NCBI GenBank assembly: GCA_963849065.1 | Contig: CAWKFM010000004.1 | Location: 682,001-746,000 of the forward strand | Reading direction: 5' to 3' | Origin: TOLSYN sp963849065 | GTDB taxonomy: Bacteria; Acidobacteriota; Terriglobia; Terriglobales; Acidobacteriaceae | Length of the DNA: 64,000 nt | In this document: positions 33,969-45,429 of the stretch, in pieces | How the letters are laid out: the number at the start of each line of letters is the position of its first letter | Numbering within the stretch: the first letter of the stretch is position 1 | Program-made: the position numbers and the translations under genes | Notes under the pieces: model-generated | Told to the model about the DNA's origin: nothing | Database searches by the model: none | What the model saw: the letters and a program-made list of their open reading frames with translations, nothing else

Positions 33969-33995
33969 ACCGCCCCAATCAGGCAAAATAGTATC

Positions 33996-35837
33996 GTGGC
34001 CAATCCTGGAGACTTCGCCTACATCGTCAAGCAGCAGGCCGACATCGTCCGCGTCATCGGCGAATACGTCAAGCTGCGCAAATCGGGCGCCCAGAACTAC
34101 TCCGGCCTCTGTCCCTTTCACGGAGAAAAGACGCCATCGTTTTCCGTCCACGCCAGCCGCCAGTACTTCCACTGCTTCGGCTGCGGAGTCTCCGGCGACG
34201 TCTTCTCCTTCGTCCAGAAGATCGAAAACATCACCTTCCCCGAAGCTGTCCGCGCCGTCGCCCAAAAGCTCGGCATCGCCGCCCCCAAAGCCGAGTTCAG
34301 CTCGCCGCAGGAAGCCCGCGAGGCCCGCACCCGGGGACTCCTGCTCGATCTCCACGAGGCCGCTTGCCTCTGGTTCCAGCAGCAACTTGCCCGGCCCGAG
34401 GCTGCCTCCGCCCGCGAATATCTCCGTGGCCGCGGACTCGACGACGAAGCCATCGCCCGCTTCCGCATCGGCTTCGCCCCCGAATCCGGCTTCCTCCTGC
34501 GCGACAAACTCAAGCCCCTCGCCGATGAAGACACCCTCCGCGAAAGCGGCCTGTTCAGCTGGAAAGAGAAAGACGAAGCGCGCAAGGATGAATCGGCCAA
34601 ATCCACCGCTTCTCTGTACAGCAAATTCCGCAACCGCATCGTCTTCCCCATCTGCAATGAATCCGGCAAGGTTATCGCCTTCACCGGACGCACGCTTGCC
34701 ACCGACGACAAATCCGGCCCCAAATATCTCAATTCGCCGGAGACGCCCATCTACAGCAAGTCGCGCGTCCTGTTCAATCTTCACCTCGCCAAGGAATCCA
34801 TCCGCCGCCTCGACTACATCATCCTCGTCGAAGGCCAGATGGATTGCATCTCCGTCTTCAACGCCGGATACCACAACGTCATCGCCTCCAGCGGCACCGC
34901 CTTCACCGAGCCGCAAGCCCGCCTGCTCGCCCGCTTCAGCAAAAAGATCGTGGTCAACTTCGATCCCGACACCGCCGGAGCCGCCGCCGCCGAGCGCTCG
35001 CTCGCCCTGCTCGTCGCCGAAGATTTCGAGATCCGCATCGTCACCCTCGACCAGGGCTACGATCCCGATCTCTTCATCCGTCGCAAGGGAGCCGCCGCCT
35101 ACGCGGATGTTCTCAAGGCCGCGCCCAAATATTTCGCCTACCTCATCGAGCGCGCTCAGTCGCAGTTTCCACGCACGCCGGAAGGCAAGCAGAAGGCCGT
35201 CAACTATCTTCTGCCGCACATCCAGCGCATCCCCAGCCGCATCGTGCGCGACGAACTCGCCGCCGACGTCGCGCAAAAATTGCAAATCGATTCCGCTGTC
35301 CTGCGCCAGGAGCTGCGCCACGTCGCCGGAGCCCGCACCTCCACCCACGTCGCGCCCGCACGCGCTGCACAGCTCACCGAAGCCGAGATCATTCTCCTGC
35401 AAGCGCTCGCCTCCGGAAGTGAACTCGCCTTCACCTTCACCGATGACAATGGACAGGAGCAGGTCTACAACCCCGCCGAGCAGGCCTACTACACCCTCAG
35501 CTCTGAGCAACTCCACAAGGGCATGCGCGCCGAATCGCTCATCGACGCCATCCTCGGCGCCCTGGCCAATGGCGCCGACCTAATGACCCTCCCGCTTCCC
35601 GACGAAGAGCGCGCTCTCTTCATGTCCGTCGTCATGCAGGAGCACGAGCCGCTCAACGCCGAGCTTCTCCACGGAGCCATCGGAGCCCTGCGCCGCCGCC
35701 AGCTCGAACACCGCCAGCGCGAGCTCCGCCGTCTCATCGCCGAAGCTGCCCACAACAACGACCCGCTCGCCGTCGCTCGCCTCATGCAGGAAAAACAGGA
35801 AGTCGATCGCGCCCTGCGCCACGCCGCCACGGTCTGA
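33996..35837 (+). CDS. dnaG: DNA primase
   Basis: 613 residues, synthesises RNA primers at the replication fork. The N-terminal zinc finger is CPFHGEKTPSFSVH with FHCFGCG (residues 40-66). The TOPRIM core includes ILVEGQMDCISVFNAGYHNV and VVNFDPDTAGAAAAERS. A C-terminal helicase-interaction region rich in Arg/Glu helices follows. A GTG start is used with no strong ribosome-binding site. rpoD lies 4.1 kb downstream, so the classical dnaG-rpoD pairing is interrupted by other genes. Confidence 0.96.
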   Translation: MANPGDFAYIVKQQADIVRVIGEYVKLRKSGAQNYSGLCPFHGEKTPSFSVHASRQYFHCFGCGVSGDVFSFVQKIENITFPEAVRAVAQKLGIAAPKAEFSSPQEAREARTRGLLLDLHEAACLWFQQQLARPEAASAREYLRGRGLDDEAIARFRIGFAPESGFLLRDKLKPLADEDTLRESGLFSWKEKDEARKDESAKSTASLYSKFRNRIVFPICNESGKVIAFTGRTLATDDKSGPKYLNSPETPIYSKSRVLFNLHLAKESIRRLDYIILVEGQMDCISVFNAGYHNVIASSGTAFTEPQARLLARFSKKIVVNFDPDTAGAAAAERSLALLVAEDFEIRIVTLDQGYDPDLFIRRKGAAAYADVLKAAPKYFAYLIERAQSQFPRTPEGKQKAVNYLLPHIQRIPSRIVRDELAADVAQKLQIDSAVLRQELRHVAGARTSTHVAPARAAQLTEAEIILLQALASGSELAFTFTDDNGQEQVYNPAEQAYYTLSSEQLHKGMRAESLIDAILGALANGADLMTLPLPDEERALFMSVVMQEHEPLNAELLHGAIGALRRRQLEHRQRELRRLIAEAAHNNDPLAVARLMQEKQEVDRALRHAATV

Positions 35838-35922
35838 GCGCTGTTCTCGCGCAGCCGGACACCGTCGCCCGTACCCTTCACCGCTGGGCCCGTTGCCGTA
35901 TCATGGCAACAGGGGCGACTAC

Positions 35923-36063
35923 ATGGAACGCAAAATGTTCTGGATCATCTTCACGCTTCTCAGCCTGCTCGGCTATTTCCTGCCCTTGGGATGGGCGATC
36001 GCTGAGATGTTCGTCGCCTTGTTCGCCAGCTGGTGGATCGTCTACCGCTCCGGCTGGATCTGA
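35923..36063 (+). CDS. Very small membrane protein (46 residues)
   Basis: Starts MERKMFWIIFTLLSLLGYFL and continues LPLGWAIAEMFVALFASWWI, ending YRSGWI. It has two hydrophobic segments and a positively charged start. The frame has protein-like composition compared with the Ser/Cys-rich overlapping frames. Function unknown. It lies 85 bases after dnaG, on the same strand. Confidence 0.6.
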   Translation: MERKMFWIIFTLLSLLGYFLPLGWAIAEMFVALFASWWIVYRSGWI

Positions 36064-36116
36064 GCAAGAAAACGCCCCACACTCGAAGGCGAATGCAGGG
36101 CCTTTGCTCTTGCCTC

Positions 36117-36133
36117 TAACCTTGAAACCTGCC
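36117..36133. repeat. CTTGAAAC-type repeat unit after the transglutaminase gene
   Basis: TAACCTTGAAACCTGCC, one unit of the tract seen at 28597 and 43879. Confidence 0.35.
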
Positions 36134-37117
36134 CTACTGCTGCTGTTGTTGCTGCTGTAGCAGCGGCTGGCTCGGACGCTCCTCCACCACATCCTCTTCA
36201 TCCGGATACGCCGCCGCGCCGTTCATCTGTTCGCTTCCATCCACGTTTACGCCCGGACGCAGCTGCACGTCCACGGTCAGCCGTTGTCCCGCGTGTCCGT
36301 TGTACAGGCCGCGCACCGGAGCCACGTCGCCGTAGTCGCGACCGTAGGCGATGCGCACGTGCCGCGCTCCCACCGCCGCGCCCAGCGTCGGGTCCAAGGC
36401 CTTCCAGCCGCACTGCGGAATGTACACCTCCGCCCACGCATGGCTGGCGTGCCCGCCGATCACCTCTTCAATCGCGTAGTTCAGGTTCTCTGCTTGCTTG
36501 GAAACCAGGTAGCCGGATACGTAGCGCGCCGGCAATCCGCGTTTTCTCAATACGCCAATCAGCAGATGGGCAAAGTCCTGGCAAACGCCCGCGCCTTCCC
36601 CCAGCACGTCCTGAATCGAAGAGTGCACATGAGTCGCGCCCTTCACATACTTGAAGCGTTCGTGAATCAGCTGCGCCGCCGCCGCCGCAAATCCCCATGC
36701 CGTCCCGCCGCTTTTCTCCTCGGCGGCAGCCACCAGTTCATCCAGCTCGTCCAGCAGCGGAACGTAATGGCTCAGCACCATGTAGTCGTAAAACTCGTCG
36801 TGCAGTTCCTCCTGGGAGCCGTCCACCTGCTCCAGCGTCGCCTCGGCCGCCACCTCGGGAACATCCAGCCGAAGCACCACCGAGTCGGTTTCGATCCTCA
36901 GCTCCTGGTGCTCCTTCAGCACGTTGAAGGTATAAACCCAGTTGCCGAATGCGTCCTGATAGCTGCGCGACTGCGAGGCCGGCTTGGTGGTCAGCCGGAA
37001 GGACAGGCAGCTCTGCTTATCGTCGGTCAACGGACGCAGCCGAACCTCGTTGTAACTCTCCGAGACCGGCCCTTCGTACTTGAACTCCGTGATGTGCACC
37101 AGGTGATAACGGTTCAT
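36134..37117 (-). CDS. Transglutaminase-like protease-fold protein
   Basis: 327 residues. An N-terminal beta domain (residues 1-95) precedes the transglutaminase core with Cys in GAGVCQDFAHLLIGVLRKRG, His in GGHASHAWAEVYIP and Asp in WKALDPTLGA. The C-terminus ends in seven glutamines from a CAG/CAA-type triplet run, probably length-variable. Its start overlaps the alpha-E gene stop (ATGA). In many bacteria this trio (ATP-grasp, alpha-E, transglutaminase) forms one operon, probably for peptide or amino-acid ligation and hydrolysis; the substrate is unknown. Confidence 0.9.
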   Translation of the reverse strand: MNRYHLVHITEFKYEGPVSESYNEVRLRPLTDDKQSCLSFRLTTKPASQSRSYQDAFGNWVYTFNVLKEHQELRIETDSVVLRLDVPEVAAEATLEQVDGSQEELHDEFYDYMVLSHYVPLLDELDELVAAAEEKSGGTAWGFAAAAAQLIHERFKYVKGATHVHSSIQDVLGEGAGVCQDFAHLLIGVLRKRGLPARYVSGYLVSKQAENLNYAIEEVIGGHASHAWAEVYIPQCGWKALDPTLGAAVGARHVRIAYGRDYGDVAPVRGLYNGHAGQRLTVDVQLRPGVNVDGSEQMNGAAAYPDEEDVVEERPSQPLLQQQQQQQ

Positions 37118-38070
37118 GCCATCGCCCCGTAGTAGAAGTAAATGCTCGCAACGTTCTGCCCGATCGCCAGGCAGGACTCCAGCAGTTCGTTCAGGTACCC
37201 GTGCAGTCCGCGATCGAAGATCTCGCCAATCCGGTCGTAGCGCAAACCTTCCAGCAGCTTACCCGTCAGCCGCTCCGCCTCATTCGAGTAATACCCCGGC
37301 ATCGTCCCGGTCAGCGCCCGCAACGCATACTGCACCACGTTGATGCTGAACAGAATCGAGCGCGGGTGCTCGGGGTGCAGAATCAGCATCTCGGCCACCT
37401 GCTCGGGCCTGATCTGCGAGTAGTATTTCCGCCGGTAGGCCTCGTAGGCGCCCACCGATTTCAGCACCGCCATCCATTGATGGTTATCCGGCGGCCCCAT
37501 GGACTGCGGCGAATCCAGCAGATACTGGTACTGCACATCCACCAGCCGCGTCGTCATCTCCGCCCGCTCCAAAAAGCACCCCAGCTGCAGGAAGCGCCAG
37601 CCCTCGTCGTGCGGCAGCGTGGCGTCGGCCACTCCGTGGAAGCGGTGGCTGCCGAACTTCACCACGTCGCAGAAGCGGTGCGGCCCGCCCGCGATTTCCT
37701 GCCGGTGGTCAAAGGCATTTACGGCGTGGTACAGCCCGTTGATGTCCTCCCACATCTCCCGCGAAATCTGGTCGCGGATGGTTCGCGCGTTTTCCCGCGC
37801 CTTGGAGATGCACTGCACAATCGAGTTCGGGTTATCGTGCCGGAAGGCCAGGAATTCAAACACCGTGCTGGCGTTGGCCTCTTCATACACCTGCCGGAAG
37901 CGCGGCTCCTCGCCCGCCATCACCAGCAGCGGATCCCAGCGCAGCCGGTAGAACCCCTCCGACTCCTCCAGCAGCATGTGATAGTTCACGTCCAGAATGC
38001 GCGCCGTATCCTCGGCCCGCTCCATGTACCGCGCCAGCCAGAACAGCGAGTCTGCGATCCGCGACAACAT
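37114..38070 (-). CDS. Alpha-E domain protein (DUF403)
   Basis: 318 residues from MLSRIADSLFWLARYMERAE, the standard N-terminus of the all-helical alpha-E family. The ATG at 38070 has AGAGGG upstream; the longer frame to 38130 overlaps the preceding gene and is not family-like. It is the middle gene of the trio, starting 19 bases after the ATP-grasp stop and overlapping the transglutaminase start. It is thought to act with the ATP-grasp enzyme, but its exact job is unknown. Confidence 0.9.
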   Translation of the reverse strand: MLSRIADSLFWLARYMERAEDTARILDVNYHMLLEESEGFYRLRWDPLLVMAGEEPRFRQVYEEANASTVFEFLAFRHDNPNSIVQCISKARENARTIRDQISREMWEDINGLYHAVNAFDHRQEIAGGPHRFCDVVKFGSHRFHGVADATLPHDEGWRFLQLGCFLERAEMTTRLVDVQYQYLLDSPQSMGPPDNHQWMAVLKSVGAYEAYRRKYYSQIRPEQVAEMLILHPEHPRSILFSINVVQYALRALTGTMPGYYSNEAERLTGKLLEGLRYDRIGEIFDRGLHGYLNELLESCLAIGQNVASIYFYYGAMA

Positions 38071-38089
38071 AACCTCAGCCCTCTTCTCC

Positions 38090-39574
<1,485 letters not shown>

Positions 39575-39974
39575 TGCAGCACGATAGCAGTGCCGCATCC
39601 ATCGGGCCAATAAGAAGTATTGATAGCAGCTATACGCAACAGCATTGCCGGAGGGTGCTGTTTATCCCCAATCCCTTTTTCCCTGACCCGCTTTTTGCCC
39701 TTCCTTGCTTTTTCACCTACTTCTCTGCGAAAATGTTGACGATCCCAAAACGCGGGATCACTCTCCGCATCTAAAGGCTTAGGCCTCCTCGCCCAAGTGG
39801 CGAATTGCCCGTAGCGGAGCGGGTCTTCTCATGCGTTATGTGTTGAAACGGAAAGGTTTCGGCCTCTGCCCCGGTCTCTTCAGGCCGCCGGGCCGAATTC
39901 CGGCTGCCTGGTGGCCCTGCGCCGCCGAGGAAAGTATTTTTGGCTGCCTACGGCGCCAGTGAAGGATATTGCTC
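39575..39974. other. Divergent promoter region between the ATP-grasp operon and rpoD
   Basis: 400 bases without a supported gene. It contains TTGACG at 39736-39741 overlapping an inverted repeat, GATCCC (39741-39746) and GGGATC (39754-39759). A GC-rich leader with GGCCGCCGGGCC-type hairpins precedes rpoD. Confidence 0.4.
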
Positions 39975-41672
<1,698 letters not shown>

Positions 41673-41691
41673 CTGTTTTGCGCACTCCATA

Positions 41692-41713
41692 GGGCACGGC
41701 TCCGGCCGTGCCC
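41692..41713 (+). terminator. Terminator-like hairpin after rpoD
   Basis: GGGCACGGC (41692-41700), loop TCC, GGCCGTGCCC (41704-41713), followed by TTAACGTT, 19 bases after the stop. Confidence 0.65.
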
Positions 41714-41741
41714 TTAACGTTGGGTGGGGAGTGATCCTACT

Positions 41742-41780
41742 GGTGCCCCATATCTGCCCGTCTTTGGCAGATGTGGGGCA
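41742..41780 (+). repeat. REP-related palindrome, subfamily B
   Basis: GGTGCCCCATATCTGCC, CGTCTTT, GGCAGATGTGGGGCA. The outer arms and loop resemble the main REP, but the inner stem is ATCTGCC/GGCAGAT instead of TCAAGCC/GGCTTGA. The same T-G wobble position is kept. Confidence 0.75.
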
Positions 41781-41824
41781 GTTGACTCTGCGTTGCTCCT
41801 GCTTTTGCTTTTGTTCCTGAGGGG

Positions 41825-41900
41825 GCATCCTGAGCAACAGCGAGGGGAGACACTACTACCGCTCAAATATTTTCCGCCGTCCAGGGCAATTTCGGCCACC
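41825..41900 (+). repeat. Dispersed repeat family 2, diverged copy
   Basis: GCATCCTGAGCAACAGCGAG, later CCGCTCAAATATTTTCCGCC and a terminal TTTCGGCCACC. No insertion at its CTGAG. Confidence 0.65.
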
Positions 41901-41944
41901 GCACTGCACCGGCGAACTTGGAATCCCCTGCCGCAACCGCTATC

Positions 41945-42613
41945 ATGTGCCGGATGCATGTGCCGTTCGCCCCAAGATTTCTCTATCGTGAGACCATCCG
42001 CATCCCGGCCTGCGCCGAGAGCAAAGTCATCCGCCAGTTTGGCGGACGGGGATTCTACGCGCATGTCCACCTTTCCGTCGAACCCTTGCCCCGTGGCCAG
42101 GGCGTGGAATTGGCCTGGAGCGCGGGGAACTCCATTCGCACCGACCTCATCACCCCGGTCCAGCACGGAATTCTGGAAACCATCGGCCAGGGAGTATGGG
42201 CCGGCTTCGAAGTGACCGACATTCGCATCAACGTGACCGATGGGAGCTATCACACGGTCGATTCCAGTGTCGGCGCCTTTCAGCAGGCGGCGGCCACCGC
42301 GCTCAGCAGCGCCATTCACCAGGCCGAACCCGTGATACTGGAAGCCGTCGTTTCGGTTCTCATCACCATCCCCGAGGAGTCGATGACGACAACCACCGGC
42401 GCGGTCACTGCCCGGCGAGGCCAGGTCAAGCGCATCGACCTGCACCCCGTAACCATCTCCGCCACGGTCCCGGTCTCGGAGATCCCCCGCCTGTTTTCCG
42501 ATATCACTGGCCATACCCACGGCCGCGCCGGCTTTTCCGCCTCCGCCATCCGCTATGAAGAACTCTCCTCCACCGAAATCCCTCCCGAGGATGAGTGGAG
42601 TTCCTACACCTGA
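41945..42613 (+). CDS. Stand-alone EF-G domain IV-V protein (no GTPase domain)
   Basis: 222 residues. FLYRETIRIPACAESKVIRQ, GGRGFYAHVHLSVEPLPRG and VTDGSYHTVDSSVGAFQQAA align with elongation factor G domain IV. LEAVVSVLITIPEE, then ISATVPVSEIPRLFSDITGH and GRAGFSASAIRYEE align with domain V. Domains I-III, including the G motifs, are absent and no upstream remnant is seen, so it is a free-standing paralogue. It may bind the ribosomal A site or GTPase centre; this is inference. The start is uncertain (ATG 41945 or 41954) and lacks a good ribosome-binding site. Confidence 0.8.
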   Translation: MCRMHVPFAPRFLYRETIRIPACAESKVIRQFGGRGFYAHVHLSVEPLPRGQGVELAWSAGNSIRTDLITPVQHGILETIGQGVWAGFEVTDIRINVTDGSYHTVDSSVGAFQQAAATALSSAIHQAEPVILEAVVSVLITIPEESMTTTTGAVTARRGQVKRIDLHPVTISATVPVSEIPRLFSDITGHTHGRAGFSASAIRYEELSSTEIPPEDEWSSYT

Positions 42614-42644
42614 TCTGTGGGGAGCAACCCGCAGACCCGCGCTC

Positions 42645-43802
42645 CTACACCTTCAAAAATATCTTCCGTCGATACAGCAGCCAGGTAAATGCCCAGCAAA
42701 ACGCTGCGTAGAACAACGCATACCCCAGCTCCGACCACTCCGTTCCCGGCATGCGATCGAAGGTGAATGAGTTGAAGGCCTCCTTGTAGCTCATCAGCTG
42801 CCCGCCGAGATGAACTTTGGCCACCACCAGCGAAGTGGCGACGAACTCGGAAAGCGCATAGGCAAAAATGCAGTTGGTCCCAAACACCAGCGGGATGACC
42901 GTCCACGGTCCCCGCACCTTCTTCACATCCATCAGCCAGTAACACAGGCCCAGGGCCATCATCGCCAGCCCGGCGGTCAGCAGCACGTACGAACTGGTCC
43001 ACAGCTTCTTGTTGATCGGGAAGCTCAGCCCCCACAGCCCGCCGGCCACAACGCAGGCCACGCCCGCGGCCATCAACCGGCGCAGCAGCCGCCCGCCATC
43101 GTCGCGCAGCGCGCGAACCCACTCCCCGGCGGCCACGCCGAACAGCAACGTGGCAATCGCCGGCAAGGTGCTCAGCAGCCCCTCGGGGTCGCGCACCTTC
43201 TCATACAGGTGCCCCATCATCAGCCTCCGGTCCAGCCACGCCGCCAGGTTGCGGTCCGGATCGAGCAGCGGAATGTTGACCGTGGGAACCCCGAACCCCG
43301 GCACTGGCACATAGCGCATCAGGAGCCAGTAGCCCACCAGCAGCCCGGCGATCACCGCCCAGCGCGTGCGCGTCCCGCTCCACAAATAGAGCACCGAGCC
43401 CACCAGGTAGCACAACGCAATCCGCTGCAGCACGCCCGGAATGCGCCACGTCGCCAGATGGTAGTGCGGGAAGGCGTTGATCAGCAGCCCGATGACGAAG
43501 ATCGTGGCGGCTCGCCGCACAATATGAGGCAGCAGTTGCCAGCGCGCATCCGCCCGTTCCAGCGGCGAGCCCTGCATACGCGCGGCAAACGAATACGTCA
43601 GCGAAACCCCGGTAATAAAGAGGAAAAAAGGGAAGACCAGGTCGGTCAGCGTGCAGCCATTCCACGCCGAGTGCTGCAGCTGACGGAACGAGCCCGGCCC
43701 GCAGCAGTTCACCACGATCATGATCAAAATGTTCAGCCCGCGAAACACATCCAGCGACATCAGCCGCGGCCGTTCCATCGTCGCAATGGCGGGAGCACTC
43801 AT
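42645..43802 (-). CDS. HGSNAT/DUF5009-type membrane acyltransferase
   Basis: 385 residues, about ten membrane helices. The N-terminal RLMSLDVFRGLNILIMIVVN and the loop WNGCTLTDLVFPFFLFITGV with its charged and aromatic residues are typical of heparan-alpha-glucosaminide N-acetyltransferase-like proteins that move acetyl groups across the membrane to amino sugars. RIPGVLQRIALCYL is another hallmark. A TATAAT lies only about 10 bases before the ATG at 43802, so either the mRNA is nearly leaderless or an internal ATG (MERPRL, 43778) is used. Confidence 0.85.
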   Translation of the reverse strand: MSAPAIATMERPRLMSLDVFRGLNILIMIVVNCCGPGSFRQLQHSAWNGCTLTDLVFPFFLFITGVSLTYSFAARMQGSPLERADARWQLLPHIVRRAATIFVIGLLINAFPHYHLATWRIPGVLQRIALCYLVGSVLYLWSGTRTRWAVIAGLLVGYWLLMRYVPVPGFGVPTVNIPLLDPDRNLAAWLDRRLMMGHLYEKVRDPEGLLSTLPAIATLLFGVAAGEWVRALRDDGGRLLRRLMAAGVACVVAGGLWGLSFPINKKLWTSSYVLLTAGLAMMALGLCYWLMDVKKVRGPWTVIPLVFGTNCIFAYALSEFVATSLVVAKVHLGGQLMSYKEAFNSFTFDRMPGTEWSELGYALFYAAFCWAFTWLLYRRKIFLKV

Positions 43803-43878
43803 CGCAGAATTATAGCGGCCCGCCGCCATCCACGCCGCTGCTTTTGCGCCTGCAGTTGCTGTTGCCTTTGCCGTTACC

Positions 43879-43912
43879 TTTTAAACCTTGAAACCTTGAA
43901 ACTTTGAAACCT
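43879..43912. repeat. CTTGAAAC-type short tandem repeat before the YycJ-like gene
   Basis: AAACCTTGAAACCTTGAAAC followed by TTTGAAACCTGCC: three to four 8-base units, close to the tract before lipB. Confidence 0.55.
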
Positions 43913-43938
43913 GCCTCTTTCCAGCTATCCTATCTCTC

Positions 43939-44742
43939 GTGGCGCTTTCAATCTCAGTCCTCGCCTCCGGCAGCCGGGGCAACTGCACCGTCCTCTCCAG
44001 CGCTCGCACCCGCCTGCTGGTAGATTGCGGCCTTTCCTGCCGTGAAACTTGCCGCCGCCTCACCAGTCAGGGCATCGCGCCCGAGTCGATCTCCGCGATC
44101 CTCATCACCCACGAGCACGCCGACCACGTAGCCGGAGTGCACGTCATGGCCAAAAAGTTCCGCCTGCCGGTTTATATGACCGAGCCCACCCACGGCGCCT
44201 GGCAGCGCCAGTACAAGGACGCCTCGGGCAACCGCGTCCACGCCGAGCGATTCCAACCCTTCGCCGCCGGTCGCCCGTTCACCGTCGGAGACATTGACGT
44301 GTTGCCGTTCACCATCCCGCACGACGCCGCCGATCCGGTCGGCTTCCGCTTCCTCGCCGAAGGTCTCCGCGTTGCCATCGCCACCGACCTCGGATTCATC
44401 CCGCCCAATGTCCGCGACCAGCTGCGCGCCTGCGACGGCCTCGTCCTGGAATCCAACCACGATCTGGAGATGCTCCGCGGCGGACCTTATCCTTGGGCCG
44501 TAAAACAGCGTGTCATGTCCCGAGTTGGGCATCTTTCCAACGAATCTCTCGCGGATTTTCTTGCAACCGACTATGATGGAGGAGCAGCATTCCTCATTCT
44601 GGCCCATCTGTCGGAGCAGAATAATCACCCCGACTTGGCGCGTGTTGCGGCCGAGCGGGCTTTAGGAATGCGTCAAGGGCTGTGGGGTAACCGTTTGCTA
44701 CTCGCGTCGCAGAACGAAGCTCTTCCGGCCCTTACGCTGTAG
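43939..44742 (+). CDS. MBL-fold metallo-hydrolase, YycJ/WalJ-like
   Basis: 267 residues from a GTG start. SVLASGSRGNCTVLSS is the YycJ-type N-terminus. ILITHEHADHVAGV carries the metal-binding HxHxDH, with further ligands in GLRVAIATDLGF, VLESNHD and LAHLSEQNNHP. Relatives are exonuclease-like enzymes or act with two-component systems. The gene precedes a small zinc-finger membrane protein by 7 bases, so the two are co-transcribed. Confidence 0.9.
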   Translation: MALSISVLASGSRGNCTVLSSARTRLLVDCGLSCRETCRRLTSQGIAPESISAILITHEHADHVAGVHVMAKKFRLPVYMTEPTHGAWQRQYKDASGNRVHAERFQPFAAGRPFTVGDIDVLPFTIPHDAADPVGFRFLAEGLRVAIATDLGFIPPNVRDQLRACDGLVLESNHDLEMLRGGPYPWAVKQRVMSRVGHLSNESLADFLATDYDGGAAFLILAHLSEQNNHPDLARVAAERALGMRQGLWGNRLLLASQNEALPALTL

Positions 44743-44749
44743 AGTCATT

Positions 44750-45193
44750 ATGAGTCAATGCATCGATCCATTCGTCGGCAACATCCTCGCGGGATGGCGC
44801 TATGACATCACCGGCCTGGCCCCGGAGATGAGTGGTGACTACGAAGCCCACCTCGCCGAATGTGCCTTCTGCCGCTCCCGCCAAAAGCTGCATCGCACCA
44901 TTGACATCACTCTGATCGGCCTGGCCACGGTCTCGGCCGTCGTCTTCGTCTTTGCCTTTGCCGTCATCCACCACTTCAGCCCGCCGCACGCCTTCTGGTT
45001 TGAGATCGGCTCGCTTAGCGGCTTTGCCCTCTCGGCGCTGGTCTGGCTCATCGTCGCCGTCTCCACTCCCGCGCCGCTGGTCGTCAAGGACGCCGCCCTC
45101 ACCGGAGCCCAGAAGATCCACGACCGCCTGCCGGAAAACCTCCGCGACCGCATCCCCGAAGAACTCCGCGTCCGTATCTCCGGCCACTCCTAG
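44750..45193 (+). CDS. Small membrane protein with zinc-finger-like N-terminus (anti-sigma-like)
   Basis: 147 residues. The N-terminal HLAECAFC gives an HxxxCxxC motif, as in zf-HC2/anti-sigma proteins. Two hydrophobic helices follow (LIGLATVSAVVFVFAFAVI, and LSGFALSALVWLIVAVST). The C-terminus is charged (LPENLRDRIPEELRVRI). It starts 7 bases after the MBL-fold gene. No sigma factor is adjacent, so an anti-sigma role is only a guess. Confidence 0.7.
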   Translation: MSQCIDPFVGNILAGWRYDITGLAPEMSGDYEAHLAECAFCRSRQKLHRTIDITLIGLATVSAVVFVFAFAVIHHFSPPHAFWFEIGSLSGFALSALVWLIVAVSTPAPLVVKDAALTGAQKIHDRLPENLRDRIPEELRVRISGHS

Positions 45194-45236
45194 CCTGGTT
45201 TTGTGAGTTTTTGGGGTTGAATTTCGGGGGTGAAGT

Positions 45237-45411
45237 GTCATCCTGAGAGTTTGTGACTTTATTGATTTACAGGCCATTTTGGGCCTGTAAATATCCTTGT
45301 TTTCAGCATCTAGTTTTAACGATTTCAATAAAGTCACAAACTCTGAGCGTTAGCGAAGGACCCCAGCGCCGCTCCAATCTTTTCTAACGCCTCAGAGGCT
45401 TTTCAGCCACC
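45237..45411 (+). repeat. Dispersed repeat family 2, interrupted by a MITE
   Basis: GTCATCCTGAG (45237-45247), then the 95-bp element, then CTGAGCGTTAGCGAAGGACC, CCAGCGCCGCTCCAATC and TTTTCAGCCACC. Removing the element and one CTGAG gives a repeat like that at 48925. Confidence 0.82.
45248..45342. mobile_element. 95-bp MITE with perfect 18-bp terminal inverted repeats
   Basis: It begins AGTTTGTGACTTTATTGA and ends TCAATAAAGTCACAAACT, an exact 18-bp inverted repeat. CTGAG is duplicated on both sides (45243-45247, 45343-45347). An internal hairpin (TTTACAGGCC, GGCCTGTAAA) is present and there is no coding capacity. The ends resemble those of the IS1182 element at 29603 (AGGCTGTGACT, AGCTTGTGACT) and the target pentamer is the same, so it could be mobilised by that transposase family. 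Confidence 0.85.
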
Positions 45412-45429
45412 GGGCCGCCCTTGCACCGC

